Positions 10,824 to 22,244 are shown, counted from the stretch's first letter. The stretch is DNA of 64,000 nt from Novibacillus thermophilus (GCF_002005165.1 NZ_CP019699.1:372001-436000); one strand, 5' to 3'. The notes: generated by a model not told the origin, from the letters alone. Program-made: numbers and translations.

Positions 10824-11663
10824 ATGAACAAATCTCGCAACATTGTTACATCATCGGCGATCAATATATTATTAATTATTGCTTGTGTGTTATCATTATT
10901 TCCGCTTATTAGCCTTTTGATATCTTCCTTCCAACCATCAACAGAATTAATGAGAAACGGTATCTCTTTTTCAATTGATTGGGATCAACTGTCTTTAGAT
11001 AATTATTTATACATATTTACTCAAGAGACTCAATATTGGAAGTGGTACGGGAACAGCTTGATTATTACCTTTTTAACCATTATTTTATCGTTGTTTTTCT
11101 CATCCATGGTTGGTTACGCTTTAGCTGTATATAATTTTAGAGGTAAAATTTTAATATTTATACTTGTATTATTAATTAATATGATACCATTTGAAGTGAT
11201 GATGCTCCCCTTATATCAACTAATGATAGATTTAAAGTTAATTAATACTTATACTGGTGTAATATTGCCTTCTATAGTTTCTGCATTTTCAGTTTTCTTC
11301 TTCAGACAGTATTGTCTTGGATTACCTTCTGAGTTAATAGATGCTGCTAGAATGGATGGATGTACTGAATATGGTATATTCTTTAAAATCATGGCACCTT
11401 TAATGTTACCAGCGTTTTCTGCAATGGCAATCTTCCAAGGGCTGAGTAGCTGGAATAATTTTCTTTGGCCGTTAGTAGTTATTAGATCAAATGACCTTTT
11501 TACGCTCCCGATTGGACTGGCAACATTATTAACGCCATATGGAAATAATTATGATATCTTAATTTCTGGTTCTATTATGACCGTAGTTCCTGTAATGATA
11601 TTATATGTCGCTTTTCAAAAGTATTTTGTTGCAGGTCTGACAACAGGAAGCATTAAAGGATAA
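10824..11663 (+). CDS. sugar ABC transporter permease (MalG/AraQ type)
   Basis: Second membrane subunit; pairs with the preceding protein. 279 residues, six membrane segments, EAA loop LIDAARMDGCTEYGIFFKIMAPL and the family C-terminal ending AGLTTGSIKG. ATG lies directly after the stop of the first permease gene. It is the intact counterpart of the decayed GC-rich copy at 2782-3266; both share the PSTEL, LSLDNY and FFSSMVGYALAVY blocks, yet codon use differs sharply, so this is a homologue of separate origin and not a recent duplicate. Confidence 0.9.
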   Translation: MNKSRNIVTSSAINILLIIACVLSLFPLISLLISSFQPSTELMRNGISFSIDWDQLSLDNYLYIFTQETQYWKWYGNSLIITFLTIILSLFFSSMVGYALAVYNFRGKILIFILVLLINMIPFEVMMLPLYQLMIDLKLINTYTGVILPSIVSAFSVFFFRQYCLGLPSELIDAARMDGCTEYGIFFKIMAPLMLPAFSAMAIFQGLSSWNNFLWPLVVIRSNDLFTLPIGLATLLTPYGNNYDILISGSIMTVVPVMILYVAFQKYFVAGLTTGSIKG

Positions 11664-12066
11664 AGTAGTATAAATGAATTTCATATGTGTTAGCTCTTGT
11701 GTGGTCAGGGAATTAGTCCGAAAAAAGAGGTGTCTCCCAAAACTTGAAATAGTTAGCCGTGACACAAACGGTGACTGACATTCGTCCAGCTTTGCATACA
11801 GACCAAAGACACTGTGGCGATCGATGCCAGCGTATTGATTGAACACGTGATCGGGCGACGAAAACCAAAAACTGTGTTTAGCGTGTAGAACATGAGTCAT
11901 AAAAGAGAAAGAGCAAGGCACACCCTATCTGGGAAAGCTTACAAACAGTTGGAGAAGTAACTAAAAATATTGTTTATTTAAAGGGGAAAGAAAGTACCCC
12001 ATTACAAAAAAGCAGGATTACAAAGCCTGCTTAGGCATTATTTTATTCATGCTTCAAGGTGATTCA
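11664..12066 (+). other. gene-free gap between permease and YesL-like gene
   Basis: About 400 bases without a convincing coding region. Short open stretches on the minus strand (around 11601-11921) lack ribosome binding sites and family features. AGCAGG (12011-12016) and CCTGCT (12026-12031) form a hairpin flanked by an A-run and a T-rich stretch, a possible terminator. The GC content changes around 11700-11940, which may mark an old junction. Confidence 0.4.
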
Positions 12067-12687
12067 ATGAATGAGCAACATATTGTAAATAAAATAAATA
12101 ATATTTTTATCTGGACAACGAGATTAGCTTTTTTAAATTTATTATGGCTTGTTTTTATGATTTTTGGATTGGTGGTTTTCGGGGTGTTCCCAGCTACGGT
12201 AGCTTCATTGAGTGTATGTATGTATTGGATTAATGGAAAAACTGACTTACCAATTTGGAAAACCTTTAAAAGGGAATTTTTACATAATTTCTATATATCT
12301 AATGGTGCAGGATGGTTACTTTTGTTGGCTGGGTCTATTCTTTTTATAAATTACCAACATTTCGACAAAATTAGCGGTGTATTTTATTTTTTTTCTATAT
12401 TTTCATTTTACTTCGTAATAATAATTTATATTGCTTTATGGATATGGGTGTTTCCATTAATGTCTCATTACAATAATAAATTAACAAAACACTTTTTTAA
12501 TTCTCTTATATTGGGCTTTGGAAAAATTAAAACTACGTTATTAATTATTTTATTATTATTTTTAGTTATATATATTTCATTATCAATTCCAGGAATGATT
12601 CCATTCTTTTCTTTTAGTATTGGAAGTTATTTTTGGGCTTGGTTCTCCTTAAAAGTATTTAATGAGATTGATGAGGAAAACCCTTAA
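12067..12687 (+). CDS. YesL-like (DUF624) membrane protein
   Basis: Integral membrane protein of 206 residues commonly encoded beside carbohydrate ABC importers in Bacillota; its molecular function is unknown. Four to five hydrophobic segments are visible. The family N-terminal pattern is present: LAFLNLLWLVFMIFGL, then FGVFPATVASLSV, then a WINGKTDLPIWKTF stretch. ATG 12067 follows AAGGTGA. It is AT-rich like the transporter genes and probably arrived with them. A long-loop inverted repeat (AACCCTTA / TAAGGGTT, 12679-12719) overlaps its stop codon and may act as a weak terminator. Confidence 0.8.
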   Translation: MNEQHIVNKINNIFIWTTRLAFLNLLWLVFMIFGLVVFGVFPATVASLSVCMYWINGKTDLPIWKTFKREFLHNFYISNGAGWLLLLAGSILFINYQHFDKISGVFYFFSIFSFYFVIIIYIALWIWVFPLMSHYNNKLTKHFFNSLILGFGKIKTTLLIILLLFLVIYISLSIPGMIPFFSFSIGSYFWAWFSLKVFNEIDEENP

Positions 12688-13107
12688 AATTCCATTTGTA
12701 TGCAACCATACTAAGGGTTCTACATATATATTTAACCGTTACAAGATATCTCTTTACAGACTTTATATGGGGCGGCGGATAAGCTGATTAGCCACGCGAT
12801 TTGCTAGCTACCCAAGCTGCGAAAGGGGGATGTGCCTTTTATGCAGGATCGTGAAATACGGAGAAGGACGAATGCGGTTGGTATTTTTTCGGTTTGTTCG
12901 TGTTTGTCGGCTCGATTGTGAACTTTCTTGTGGTCGACAAGCATTCAATACGGGATTTTAAGCTGGATCAGTTTCTGGAGTTGGTTCAGTGTCTTTCCAT
13001 GGCCGTGGTACGGTTCGCCATATTTTTGACGGCTTTTGTCACGTATTTGGCGAGAAACAAAGCCGTCAGGCTGTCACAAGAAATTTCATAGGAAAGAGGG
13101 ATGTAAA
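12688..13107 (+). other. gap before the second GH51 gene, possible remnants
   Basis: After the AT-rich YesL gene the GC content rises again. A hydrophobic open stretch around 12870-13090 ([32 protein letters not shown]) would make a small two-helix membrane protein from TTG 12894, but it has no clear ribosome binding site and matches no family I know. I regard it as a possible remnant. No clear promoter or AraR-like box was found for the downstream gene. Confidence 0.3.
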
Positions 13108-14610
13108 ATGGGAGAACATACCATTGTCGTGAATGCGGACATTGAGCAAGCAACGATTAGCCGTTACATTTACGGTCATTTCGCAGAGCATTTGGGCAGA
13201 GGGATTTATGAAGGGATCTGGGTTGGAGAAAACTCTTCTATCCCAAACACGAAAGGGATACGCAACGATGTCCTCACTGCGTTAAAGCGGCTTGACATAC
13301 CTGTCATAAGGTGGCCAGGGGGTTGTTTTGCAGACGAATACCATTGGAAAGATGGGGTGGGACCCCGGGAAAAAAGAAAGCGCATGGTTAACACACATTG
13401 GGGCGGCGTGGTAGAGAACAACCATTTCGGGACCCACGAGTTTATGCTGTTGTGCGAATTGCTGGGGGCTGAGCCGTACATTTGTGGAAATCTCGGGAGC
13501 GGGACAGTCCAAGAGATGTCGGAATGGATTGAGTATCTGACATTCGATGGCGAGTCACCCATGGCTAATTGGAGGAAAGCCAACGGGCGAGAACGGCCCT
13601 GGCAGCTGAAGTACTTTGGTGTAGGGAATGAGAATTGGGGCTGTGGCGGCAACATGCGGCCGGAGTTTTATGCCGATCTGTATCGAAGGTATCAAACGTA
13701 TGTGAGAAATTACGGCGATCAAAAGATTTACAAAATCGCCTGTGGTGCAAATGTCGATGACTTCAGGTGGACTGAAGTGTTGATGCGGGAAGCGGGTCAG
13801 TTCATGGACGGTCTGAGCCTGCACTATTACACAGTACCAGGTGTTTGGGAAGAGAAAGGGCCAGCGACAGGGTTTACGAAAGACGAGTGGTTCATTACAA
13901 TGCGGAAAGCATTGTACATGGATGAATTGATCAAGAGGCACAGCACGATTATGGACCAGTATGACCCGGTTAAACGAGTCGGCCTGGTGATTGACGAGTG
14001 GGGAGCTTGGTACGATGTAGAACCCGGTACGAATCCCGGTTTTCTCTTTCAGCAAAACACCATCCGGGATGCTTTAGTGGCCGGTGTCACATTAAACATC
14101 TTCCACGATCATTGTGAGCGGGTACATATGGCGAACATCGCACAAATGATCAATGTATTACAGGCCATGATTTTAACTAAAGGTGCAAAGATGATTGTGA
14201 CCCCTACTTACCACGTGTTTGAAATGTTCAAAGTACACCAAGACGCCAAAAAGTTAGCCGTCACTTCGCAGGTCCAGCCTATCGATACCGGGGATTACGA
14301 GCTCCCGCAAATCAGTGTTTCAGCCTCCAGAGATCGTGAGGGGAACATCCATGTAAGTCTATGTAACTTGGATTGCGATTCAGGCGCAAACGTTCACATC
14401 GCATTGCGGGGAACGGAACAACTTGGTCACATAACAGGGCGAATTTTGACGGGGAAGGACATAGATGCCCACAATACGTTTGAAAATCCAAATGTCGTCA
14501 CCCCAGAGGTGTTTGAGGATTTCAAAATTGAAAGCCACCGTCTCGACGTCTTTCTCCCGTCCAAGTCTGTCGCTGTAATAACTGTTGAACCCTGGAGCAA
14601 GGGGGCTTAA
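13108..14610 (+). CDS. second GH51 alpha-L-arabinofuranosidase
   Basis: Intracellular arabinofuranosidase of 500 residues without a signal peptide. Acid/base Glu175 is in [11 protein letters not shown] and the nucleophile Glu297 in [10 protein letters not shown]. The N-terminal [15 protein letters not shown] and the [13 protein letters not shown] segment are GH51 hallmarks. Compared with the enzyme at 1168 it differs in most loops (for example [17 protein letters not shown]), so the two are distinct GH51 types, probably with different linkage or chain-length preference. ATG 13108 is preceded by AAAGAGGG. A strong hairpin follows the gene. Confidence 0.94.
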   Translation: MGEHTIVVNADIEQATISRYIYGHFAEHLGRGIYEGIWVGENSSIPNTKGIRNDVLTALKRLDIPVIRWPGGCFADEYHWKDGVGPREKRKRMVNTHWGGVVENNHFGTHEFMLLCELLGAEPYICGNLGSGTVQEMSEWIEYLTFDGESPMANWRKANGRERPWQLKYFGVGNENWGCGGNMRPEFYADLYRRYQTYVRNYGDQKIYKIACGANVDDFRWTEVLMREAGQFMDGLSLHYYTVPGVWEEKGPATGFTKDEWFITMRKALYMDELIKRHSTIMDQYDPVKRVGLVIDEWGAWYDVEPGTNPGFLFQQNTIRDALVAGVTLNIFHDHCERVHMANIAQMINVLQAMILTKGAKMIVTPTYHVFEMFKVHQDAKKLAVTSQVQPIDTGDYELPQISVSASRDREGNIHVSLCNLDCDSGANVHIALRGTEQLGHITGRILTGKDIDAHNTFENPNVVTPEVFEDFKIESHRLDVFLPSKSVAVITVEPWSKGA

Positions 14611-14738
14611 TTATCTCGTGGAAAACGTCAGATCCTGGTTTGGTCACGGATACGGGCAAAATTAAGAGCCCAGAGGCAGGTTCTGAGAGTAAGCATCAAA
14701 AGTAGCGAAACTGGCACAGGCCGATAACTGACGACTGG

Positions 14739-14772
14739 GACATCGTACGGCGTTTACCGTACGATGTCTCTC
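14739..14772 (+). terminator. terminator after the second GH51 gene
   Basis: Perfect 12-bp stem GACATCGTACGG / CCGTACGATGTC (14739-14750 with 14757-14768) with a 6-base loop and TCTCTTGT after it. It closes the arabinose region and faces the convergent peptidase gene. Confidence 0.65.
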
Positions 14773-14804
14773 TTGTAGAAACAGATTCTCATCCCGATGA
14801 AACC

Positions 14805-15850
14805 TTAAAGCGGCTCCGACTGGACGTAGTGGTACAGCAGGCGGTACGTGTTGTCCAGCGCTTCTTCATGGGTCCGCTCGTAGGCGTGGGATGCGTCAAC
14901 ACCGGGCCCGATAAGTCCGTGGATGAGATCGTACCCCGCTTTCACAGCGGCGCTCGCATCTGAAGAATAGTGGGGGTAAAGATCGACTTGGTAGTAAATG
15001 TCGTACGTTTTAGCCAAGTGAACCAATTTTTGTCTTAAGTCGTAATGGTACGGGCCGCTTGCGTCTTTGGCGCAAATGGAGACACAGTATTCGTCTGTTG
15101 CCTGTCCGTCCCCGATGGCCCCATGTCCACAGCTAAAAACTCCCGTGTGTGTTCTGGTATGGCCGCATTGGCACCGAAACCGACTTCTTCAAATGTGCTG
15201 AACATGACGTAGGTCGTACACGGGAGAGGCAGATTTTCCCTCACAACGCTGCGAACGAGTTCCATGAGCACGGCTGCGCTCGCTTTGTCGTCCAGATGTC
15301 GCCCTTTAACAAAGCCGGTATCTGTTTTTTCGGCGCGGGGAGCAAACGACACGAAGTCGCCGACGTTAATCCCGAGGGCGCGGACGTCATCGGCCGTTTC
15401 GACTTTGTGGTCGAGGCGTACTTCCATATTGTCTGTTGACCTTTTTTGCTTTTTGGCGTCGTCATATACGTGAACGGATGTGTGGGTGGCGAGAATCGTT
15501 CCGGTGATCATCTTTCCGTTCTGTGTCTCGACGGTGCAGTATTCACCGTCCACTGAGTGCCAAGAGAATCCGCCAATCTTGGAAAGCTTCAGCCGTCCGT
15601 TGTCTTTAATCTCTTTCACCATCGCTCCCAATGTATCGACGTGAGCTGTTAACACACGTCCGACAGATGGATCGCTTCCCGGAAGGATGACGGTCAGTCC
15701 GCCCTTGTTCGTCCGCTCATACGTCACATTCAAGTCAGACATGTGACGTTCGATGTACTGAATGGCGCGCTCTGCTCGGCCAGTTGGACTGGGTGTGTTT
15801 AATAAATCCAACAAGGTAGCGATAATTTCGTGTACAGGCGTTTTTACCAT
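14805..15850 (-). pseudogene. M42-family metallo-aminopeptidase, frameshifted as read
   Basis: Dinuclear-metal aminopeptidase (glutamyl aminopeptidase/YsdC type). The N-terminal part (15035-15850) has TAHVDTLGAMV, KGRHLDDKASA and FSTFEEVGFGAN, which supply the His, Asp and Glu ligands. The C-terminal part (14805-15026) is in another frame and holds YPHYSSDASAA and VDASHAYERTH. Restoring one G in the GGGG run at 15119-15122 joins them through MGAIGDGQATDEYC, exactly the family sequence, giving 348 residues. A sequencing error is as likely as a true mutation. The ATG at 15850 has GGAGGT upstream. It is probably monocistronic. Confidence 0.85.
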
Positions 15851-16090
15851 ACGGACTTCTGACCTCCTTTCGTGGACAAATAACTTGACTCCATTATAAA
15901 TGACCTTTGAAATTTTTAAAAATTACTTTCACATTTTTGAACATTCACTTTAGAGACGACATCACCTGACTTTCATTCCATAGTAAAGGATGCAGTGGGC
16001 CTGAGGAATCTTTAAAGGGGCGGTGTTGTCAGAATGGTCGTCAAAACGTTTATATGCGCCCGGAGACAGTTTTCTTCAGATGCCCGGAAG

Positions 16091-17662
16091 TTAACGATCA
16101 CTGTTCTGAATGTTTTCCTCGATAAGTTCTTCCAATTTTTGAATGCGTAACTTCTCTCTCTGCCGCTCTTTCGCCACTTCTGATTTCAACGTGCGGTTGA
16201 GGGAGACGACCATGAGCAACATCACGATGGAGAACGGCAGGGCTGCGATGAAGGAAGCGGTTTGCAACCCTTCCAGGCCGCCGCTCAACAACAGTACGGC
16301 GGCAATTCCTGAGATGAGCAGTCCCCAAATAATTTTAACGTACGTTTTAGGCTGGAGAGTACCGCCCTTCGACGTGATCGTTCCCAGCACAAAGGTGGCG
16401 GAATCCGCTGAAGTCACAAAGAAGGTGATAATCAAAGCCGTTGCCAGAATACTGAGGGCCGTACCGAGAGGAAATTGTTGGAGAGTCACAAAAAGGGCGG
16501 CCTCCATGTTCTCGTTGACGACGTTGGCGAGATTGACGCCTTTTTCCATCTGCAAATGCAATCCGGAACCGCCGAATACGGCGAACCAAAGTGCGCCGAG
16601 CAAAGTCGGCATGACCATGACGGTTAGGACGAATTCTCGAATGGTCCGCCCTTTGGAAATACGGGCGATAAATGTTCCGACAAACGGTGCCCACGCAATC
16701 CACCAAGCCCAGTAAAAGAGGGTCCACGTTCCAATCCAGTCACTGCCCGTAAACGGGGTTAACCTGAAGCTCATCGTGACAATATTGCCGATGTAACTGC
16801 CCAGTGTCGTCGTCAACGTGTCCATCAGAAAGATGGTTGGACCGGCCATCAGTACGAACAGGAGTAACAGACTGGCAAGACTTAAGTTCACGTTGCTCAG
16901 CATTTTGATCCCCCGGTCTAACCCTGATACGGCGGAGATCATGAATAGCGCAGTGACGGCGACAATGATGGCGAGCTGCGTTCCCGCACTGTTCGGCAAG
17001 CCAGTCAGGTGTGTCAGTCCCCCGTTGATCTGCATGGCACCGAGTCCCAAAGATGTGGCAACGCCTGCTGCCGTTGCGATGGCCGCTAACACGTCGATTA
17101 TTTTTCCGATCGGGCCGTTCACGCCATCTCCGATTAAAGGACGGAATGTGGCGCTGATCAAGCCAGCTCCCTCTTTGCGGAACTGTGTGTAGGCAAGTGC
17201 CATCCCGACGACGGCGTAGACCGCCCACGGGTGCAGGCCCCAGTGGAAAAAGGTGTAACGCAATCCAGTCCGCGCTGCTTCGACTGTTTCCGGTGTCACA
17301 CCTTCCGGGGGATCGGTATAGTGCATGATCGGCTCGGCAACCCCCCAAAACACGAGGCCGATTCCCATTCCGGCAGAGAACAGCATGGCCAACCATGAAA
17401 CGTACGAGTAATCTGGATCGTCGTCCTTTTTCCCCAATTTGATTCTTCCGTAGGGACCGAATGCGGCATATAGGGAAAACACGAGAAAAATGAAAGTGAC
17501 CACTAAGTAAAACCAGCCGAACGTTTCCGTGATGTACGAGAAGGCAGTCGATGTCGTCGCGCCCAACCTTGTGGGAGATACAATCCCCCAGATGACAAAC
17601 AGACTGACGATGATGACGGATAAATAAAAAACGATACCGACTTTTCTCGATCGTCTCTTCAC
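16091..17662 (-). CDS. BCCT-family transporter (betaine/choline/carnitine type)
   Basis: Sodium- or proton-coupled uptake of a quaternary ammonium compatible solute such as glycine betaine; the OpuD/BetP group is the closest I can name. 523 residues with 12 predicted membrane segments. Family signatures are MLFSAGMGIGLVFWGVAEP around residue 95 and the Trp-rich FYWAWWIAWAPFVGTFIARISKGR around residue 325. The C-terminal tail is charged and short. GTG 17662 follows AAGGGAGAT. The gene is monocistronic; a role in osmotic protection is expected from the family. Confidence 0.9.
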   Translation of the reverse strand: MKRRSRKVGIVFYLSVIIVSLFVIWGIVSPTRLGATTSTAFSYITETFGWFYLVVTFIFLVFSLYAAFGPYGRIKLGKKDDDPDYSYVSWLAMLFSAGMGIGLVFWGVAEPIMHYTDPPEGVTPETVEAARTGLRYTFFHWGLHPWAVYAVVGMALAYTQFRKEGAGLISATFRPLIGDGVNGPIGKIIDVLAAIATAAGVATSLGLGAMQINGGLTHLTGLPNSAGTQLAIIVAVTALFMISAVSGLDRGIKMLSNVNLSLASLLLLFVLMAGPTIFLMDTLTTTLGSYIGNIVTMSFRLTPFTGSDWIGTWTLFYWAWWIAWAPFVGTFIARISKGRTIREFVLTVMVMPTLLGALWFAVFGGSGLHLQMEKGVNLANVVNENMEAALFVTLQQFPLGTALSILATALIITFFVTSADSATFVLGTITSKGGTLQPKTYVKIIWGLLISGIAAVLLLSGGLEGLQTASFIAALPFSIVMLLMVVSLNRTLKSEVAKERQREKLRIQKLEELIEENIQNSDR

Positions 17663-17835
17663 GCTTATCTCCCTTTCATCCGAGGCAGAGTCTTCTCACC
17701 TGTAGTATGTCAATTTAATCAAAAAAAATGGACGGGGTTTGTGTCAAAAAACTGACCGGCCAAGTTGAAACTGGCTTCACAGTGTCGAATCGTTTATTAT
17801 TATGGACAGGGTGTTTTTACAATGGAGGTGGGAAT

Positions 17836-18126
17836 GTGAGTATTTCAAAAGAAGAGGTGCGGCACGTGGCCGAACTGGCTCGTTTGTCGCTCACTGAGGA
17901 AGAAACTGAGACGTTCAGCCTTCAGTTGAGTGACATTCTCGATTTTGCCGGGAAATTAAACGAATTGGATACAGAAGAGGTAGAGCCGACCAGTCATGTG
18001 CTGCCGATACAGAACGTCTTGCGAGAGGACGAAGTACGCCCTTCATGGCCCCGTGAAAAGGTTTTGTCCAATGCTCCCGATGTCGAGGCCGGGCAGTTTA
18101 AAGTGCCAGCCATTCTGGAGGAGTAG
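17836..18126 (+). CDS. gatC: Asp/Glu-tRNA(Asn/Gln) amidotransferase subunit C
   Basis: Small scaffold subunit that wraps around and stabilises GatA and GatB in the transamidosome, which makes Gln-tRNA(Gln) from Glu-tRNA(Gln). 96 residues, the family length. Signature [21 protein letters not shown] at the start and [19 protein letters not shown] near the end. GTG 17836 follows TGGAGGTG, so the longer upstream frame is not used. First gene of gatCAB; gatA starts 38 bases after it. Confidence 0.96.
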   Translation: MSISKEEVRHVAELARLSLTEEETETFSLQLSDILDFAGKLNELDTEEVEPTSHVLPIQNVLREDEVRPSWPREKVLSNAPDVEAGQFKVPAILEE

Positions 18127-18164
18127 TCTCGTGTGCTTGTAGGAAAGGAGGAGAAAGAACGCGC

Positions 18165-19640
18165 ATGTCATTGTTGAGTTTGCCACTCAAGGAGTTACAT
18201 AAGCGATTGAGGTCAGGCGACCTCACTGCCGCAGATTTGGTAGACGAATCGCTCAATCGGATTAAAGAAGTTGACGGAGAGATTGAAGCCTTTCTGCTCG
18301 TGGACGAAGAAGGGGCACGCAAGAGAGCGAGTCAGCTGGACGAGCAGTTAGCCAAGACTGGTGAGCTTGGGATGCTCGCTGCCCTTCCGGCCGGCATCAA
18401 GGACAACATTTGCACGGAGGGGATTCGCACGACGTGTGCCAGCCAGCTGCTCGCCAACTACGAACCGATTTACAACGCGACGGTCATGGACAAGCTACGG
18501 GAGGCGCAGGCCATTCCCGTAGGTAAGCTAAACATGGACGAATTTGCCATGGGCTCCTCGACGGAAAACTCCGGCTTTAAGCGAACGTACAACCCGTGGG
18601 ATAAAAAACGAGTACCAGGCGGGTCAAGCGGCGGTTCCGCCGCGTCTGTCGCCGCGGGAGAAGTGTATTTCAGCTTGGGATCGGATACGGGGGGGTCCAT
18701 TCGCCAGCCCGCCGCGTTTTGCGGTGTAGTCGGACTGAAACCGACGTACGGTCTTGTCTCTCGCTTCGGACTCGTGGCGTTTGCCTCTTCCCTCGACCAG
18801 ATCGGACCGCTGACGAAGAATGTGGAGGACAGTGCTTACGTGTTGCAAGCCATCGCTGGGCATGATCCGCACGATTCCACATCGGTCCACGTCGACATCC
18901 CCGACTATGTATCGGCACTGACAGGCGAGGTCAAAGGTCTCAAAATCGGCGTGCCCAAAGAACTCCTCGGCGAAGGCATTGATTCCGGTGTCAAAGAAAG
19001 AGTCAGGGCCGCGCTGCGAGAACTGGAACGTCTGGGGGCCGTGTGGGAAGAAGTGTCTATGCCACATGTCGATTACGCGGTGGCCAGTTTCTACCTCATC
19101 GCTACGGCGGAGGCGTCGTCAAACTTGGCTCGCTTCGACGGCGTACGGTACGGTGTCCGGGCGGACAAGGTCGAAAATCTCATCGATCTGTACAGAGAAA
19201 CGCGCGGTCAAGGATTTGGCCCCGAAGTAAAGCGGCGCATCATGCTCGGAACGTACGCCCTCAGTTCCGGTTACTACGACGCGTACTACAAAAAAGCGCA
19301 AAAAGTGCGGACATTGATTAAACAAGACTTCGACCGCGTGTTCGAAAAGTATGACGTCATCATCGGGCCGACGACCCCGACGCCGGCGTTTAAAGTGGGA
19401 GAAAAAATTGCTGATCCGCTCACCATCTATATGGAAGACTACTGTACGATCCCGGCCAATTTAGCAGGTTTACCGGCCATTAGTGTACCGTGTGGATTTG
19501 TCGACGATTTGCCTGTAGGATTGCAAATTATCGGTAAAGCGTTCGACGAGTCGACTGTATTGCGCGTCGCCCATGCGTATGAACAGCAGACAGACCATCA
19601 TACGAAGCGGCCGGTGCTAACAGGAGGGGAAGCGCAATGA
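18165..19640 (+). CDS. gatA: Glu-tRNA(Gln) amidotransferase subunit A
   Basis: Amidase subunit: releases ammonia from glutamine for transfer to the activated glutamyl-tRNA. The Ser-cisSer-Lys triad fits Lys79 (GIKDNIC), Ser154 (PGGSSGGSA) and Ser178 ([11 protein letters not shown]), the same numbering as the S. aureus enzyme. 491 residues. ATG 18165 follows AAAGGAGGAG. Its TGA overlaps the gatB ATG. Confidence 0.97.
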   Translation: MSLLSLPLKELHKRLRSGDLTAADLVDESLNRIKEVDGEIEAFLLVDEEGARKRASQLDEQLAKTGELGMLAALPAGIKDNICTEGIRTTCASQLLANYEPIYNATVMDKLREAQAIPVGKLNMDEFAMGSSTENSGFKRTYNPWDKKRVPGGSSGGSAASVAAGEVYFSLGSDTGGSIRQPAAFCGVVGLKPTYGLVSRFGLVAFASSLDQIGPLTKNVEDSAYVLQAIAGHDPHDSTSVHVDIPDYVSALTGEVKGLKIGVPKELLGEGIDSGVKERVRAALRELERLGAVWEEVSMPHVDYAVASFYLIATAEASSNLARFDGVRYGVRADKVENLIDLYRETRGQGFGPEVKRRIMLGTYALSSGYYDAYYKKAQKVRTLIKQDFDRVFEKYDVIIGPTTPTPAFKVGEKIADPLTIYMEDYCTIPANLAGLPAISVPCGFVDDLPVGLQIIGKAFDESTVLRVAHAYEQQTDHHTKRPVLTGGEAQ

Positions 19641-21070
19641 ACCGATACGAAACCGTCATCGGACTAGAAGTGCACGTCGAACTGTCCACGAAATCGAAAA
19701 TCTTTTGCGGGTGTTCCACCGAGTTTGGCGCCCCTCCTAACACCCATACGTGTCCCGTCTGTTTGGGTCACCCAGGGGTGCTTCCGGTGTTAAACCGCCA
19801 GGCTGTCGAGTACGCCATGAAAGCGGCAATGGCGTTGAACTGTGACATTGCCACCCACAGCCAATTCGACCGCAAAAACTACTTTTACCCGGACAACCCG
19901 AAAGCTTACCAAATTTCGCAGTCTGATCAGCCCATCGGTGAGAACGGCTGGATTGAAATCGAAGTGGACGGGGAGAAGAAGCGCATCGGCATTACGAGGG
20001 TGCACCTGGAAGAAGATGCGGGAAAACTGATGCACGCAGAAGGGGGATCGGCGTCCCTCGTCGACTTAAACCGTGCCGGGTTGCCGCTCATCGAAATTGT
20101 ATCCGAACCGGATATGCGTTCACCGGCGGAAGCGCGGGCTTACTTGGAAAAACTGAAAGCGATCATCCAGTACACAGGTGTGTCCGACGTCAAAATGGAA
20201 GAAGGATCGTTGCGCTGCGATGCCAACATCAGTTTGCGGAAGCGGGGTGACACGACGTTCGGGGCGAAGACTGAGATCAAAAACATGAACTCGTTTCGTG
20301 CCGTGCAACGCGGTTTGGAGTTTGAGGAGAAACGTCAGGCCCGCGTTTTGGACCAGGGGGGGACACTCGTTCAGGAGACGCGCCGGTATAACGAGGCGGA
20401 CGGGACGACGATCTCCATGCGCTCTAAAGAAGAAGCCCACGATTACCGCTATTTCCCGGAACCGGATCTCGTCAGGCTCACTATTGACGATGCGTGGAAA
20501 GAACAGGTAAAAGCGTCCATTCCGGAACTGCCGGATTCAAGGCAAAAGCGTTACGTCGAGCAGTATGGATTGCCCCGTTACGATGCCGGCGTCATTACGG
20601 CGTCGAAGTCGCTGGCTGACTTCTTCGAAGACTGCCTCGAACATACAGAGAACGTCAAAGCTGTCGCCAACTGGATCATGGGGGATCTGTCGGCGCACTT
20701 AAACGCCAACGACCTCGACGTGACGGACGTGCCGCTCACACCGGAAGGACTGGGTAAAATGATTGCCCTGATCGACAACGGGACGATCAGCAGCAAGATT
20801 GCCAAAAAAGTGTTCAAAGACATGTTGGAAAACGGCGGTGACCCGGAACAGATCGTCAAAGAGAAGGGGCTTGTCCAGATTAGTGACGAAGGGAAGTTGA
20901 GAGAAATTGTGGCCGATGTGATTGCCAACAACCCGAAGTCAGTGGAAGACTTCAAGAACGGAAAAGACCGGGCCATCGGATTTCTCGTCGGCCAAGTGAT
21001 GAAAACGACGAAAGGGCAGGCTAATCCGCAAATGGTCAACGAGCTCATCCGCGAAAAACTGAAGAAATAG
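19637..21070 (+). CDS. gatB: Asp/Glu-tRNA(Asn/Gln) amidotransferase subunit B
   Basis: Kinase and tRNA-binding subunit: phosphorylates the glutamyl moiety on tRNA, then amidates it with ammonia channelled from GatA. 477 residues. The N-terminal [14 protein letters not shown] and metal-site cysteines ([20 protein letters not shown]), the catalytic [18 protein letters not shown] and the C-terminal YqeY-like tail (about residues 330-475) are all present. ATGA overlap with gatA. Last gene of the operon. Confidence 0.97.
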   Translation: MNRYETVIGLEVHVELSTKSKIFCGCSTEFGAPPNTHTCPVCLGHPGVLPVLNRQAVEYAMKAAMALNCDIATHSQFDRKNYFYPDNPKAYQISQSDQPIGENGWIEIEVDGEKKRIGITRVHLEEDAGKLMHAEGGSASLVDLNRAGLPLIEIVSEPDMRSPAEARAYLEKLKAIIQYTGVSDVKMEEGSLRCDANISLRKRGDTTFGAKTEIKNMNSFRAVQRGLEFEEKRQARVLDQGGTLVQETRRYNEADGTTISMRSKEEAHDYRYFPEPDLVRLTIDDAWKEQVKASIPELPDSRQKRYVEQYGLPRYDAGVITASKSLADFFEDCLEHTENVKAVANWIMGDLSAHLNANDLDVTDVPLTPEGLGKMIALIDNGTISSKIAKKVFKDMLENGGDPEQIVKEKGLVQISDEGKLREIVADVIANNPKSVEDFKNGKDRAIGFLVGQVMKTTKGQANPQMVNELIREKLKK

Positions 21071-21282
21071 CACTGAGAGCCTCACCTCCAAGCCGAGTTT
21101 TGGCAAAAGGGTGGGGCCAATTTCGACTTCAAGGGGAATTGACTCGGGGCGAACAGTTCGACATCTTCGGCCGGGAACTGTACCGACAGGATGACGCGTT
21201 TCTCCGAATGCACCGCCTCAATTATCTCCAGATTAGCCCTTGTGCCCCAGCAATGAATGAAAATTGTGCGACTTGAAAAGGC

Positions 21283-21302
21283 GGGATGTGTGAACACATC
21301 CC
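21283..21302 (-). terminator. hairpin after the mnt operon
   Basis: GGGATGTGT / ACACATCCC palindrome followed on the minus strand by GCCTTTTC, about 65 bases after the mntD stop. The surrounding 21071-21367 gap has no gene that I can support. One minus-strand frame across it (to 21082) shows no ribosome binding site or recognisable family. Confidence 0.45.
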
Positions 21303-21367
21303 CCTTCGTTACGAATGACGCGACATGTGCTGGTGCGGTTAACATCGCCGGATGGCATTCATTTCGA

Positions 21368-22244
21368 TCACGACGGTGTCGAGCTACGGCGCAAGCGCCA
21401 CTGTCTAAAGAGAATGCCGTGCTTCGGAGAAAGGAACAAGGCGATGGCAAATAAGAGGCCAGCGACGCTCACCATCGCTCCGGAGATGGAGACGTTCAGC
21501 CATACAGCAGCCTGATAGCCGATGACGGCTGACAGAGTACCGGTGACAGCACTTCCAAACAGCATCCGGTTTAGGCGGTCGGTCAACAGGTAGGCCGTCG
21601 CTCCCGGTACGATGAGCATCCCGACGACTAAAATGGCGCCGACGCTGCTGAAGGCGGATACGGTCGTGAGGGAGACCATCCCCATCAACAAATAGTGCAT
21701 CGCCACAGCCGAGATTCCAAGGGCAGAAGCCATCGCCGGATCAAAGGCACACAACTTCAACTCTTTGTAAAACATTGTCAACAGGAGCAAGTTCAAAAGG
21801 AGAACACCGCCCACGAGCCAAACGGCCGACGGCAGTTCCACCCCCCGATTACAGTTGTATTGAACGGGACAAAGGCAATTTCTCCGTACAGGACGTGTTG
21901 CACATCCAGGTGGACGTTTTTGGCGTAAAGTGAAACGAGGACCACCCGAGGGCGAACAACGCCGTAAAGACGATACCAATGGCAGCATCCGCCTGCACCC
22001 CCCGGTTGTTCAAACTTTGAACGAGAAAAGCGGTGAAGAGACCGACGATGACAGCACCTATGAGCATGGCGACCCCGTCTAACGTCCGGGTAACTAAAAA
22101 AGCGCCGACAATTCCGAGTAATACCGTGTGGCTGATCGCGTCCGACAGCATCGCCATCCGGCGCAAAATGAGAAAAGAACCGACGATGCCACATGAGATG
22201 CCGACAAGGGAGGCCGTCAACACAATCCATGCTCCGTGGCTCAT
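21368..22244 (-). pseudogene. mntD: Mn/Zn ABC permease MntD-like, two frameshifts as read
   Basis: Membrane subunit of a metal importer (ABC-3 family). The protein runs through three frames: GIVGSFLILRRMAMLSDAISHTVLLG (from 22244), LVSLYAKNVHLDVQHVLYGEIAFVPF (middle) and VWLVGGVLLLNLLLL to the end at 21368. Each switch is repaired by one extra G, in the GGG run at 21945-21947 and the GGGGGG run at 21841-21846. The repaired product is 292 residues, close to B. subtilis MntD. The clean repair suggests base-calling errors, not decay. ATG 22244 overlaps the mntC stop (ATGA). Last gene of mntABCD. Confidence 0.85.

Noticed and set aside
16143-16715. Plus-strand frame opposite the BCCT transporter
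   Set aside because: Antisense shadow with no binding site or family features.
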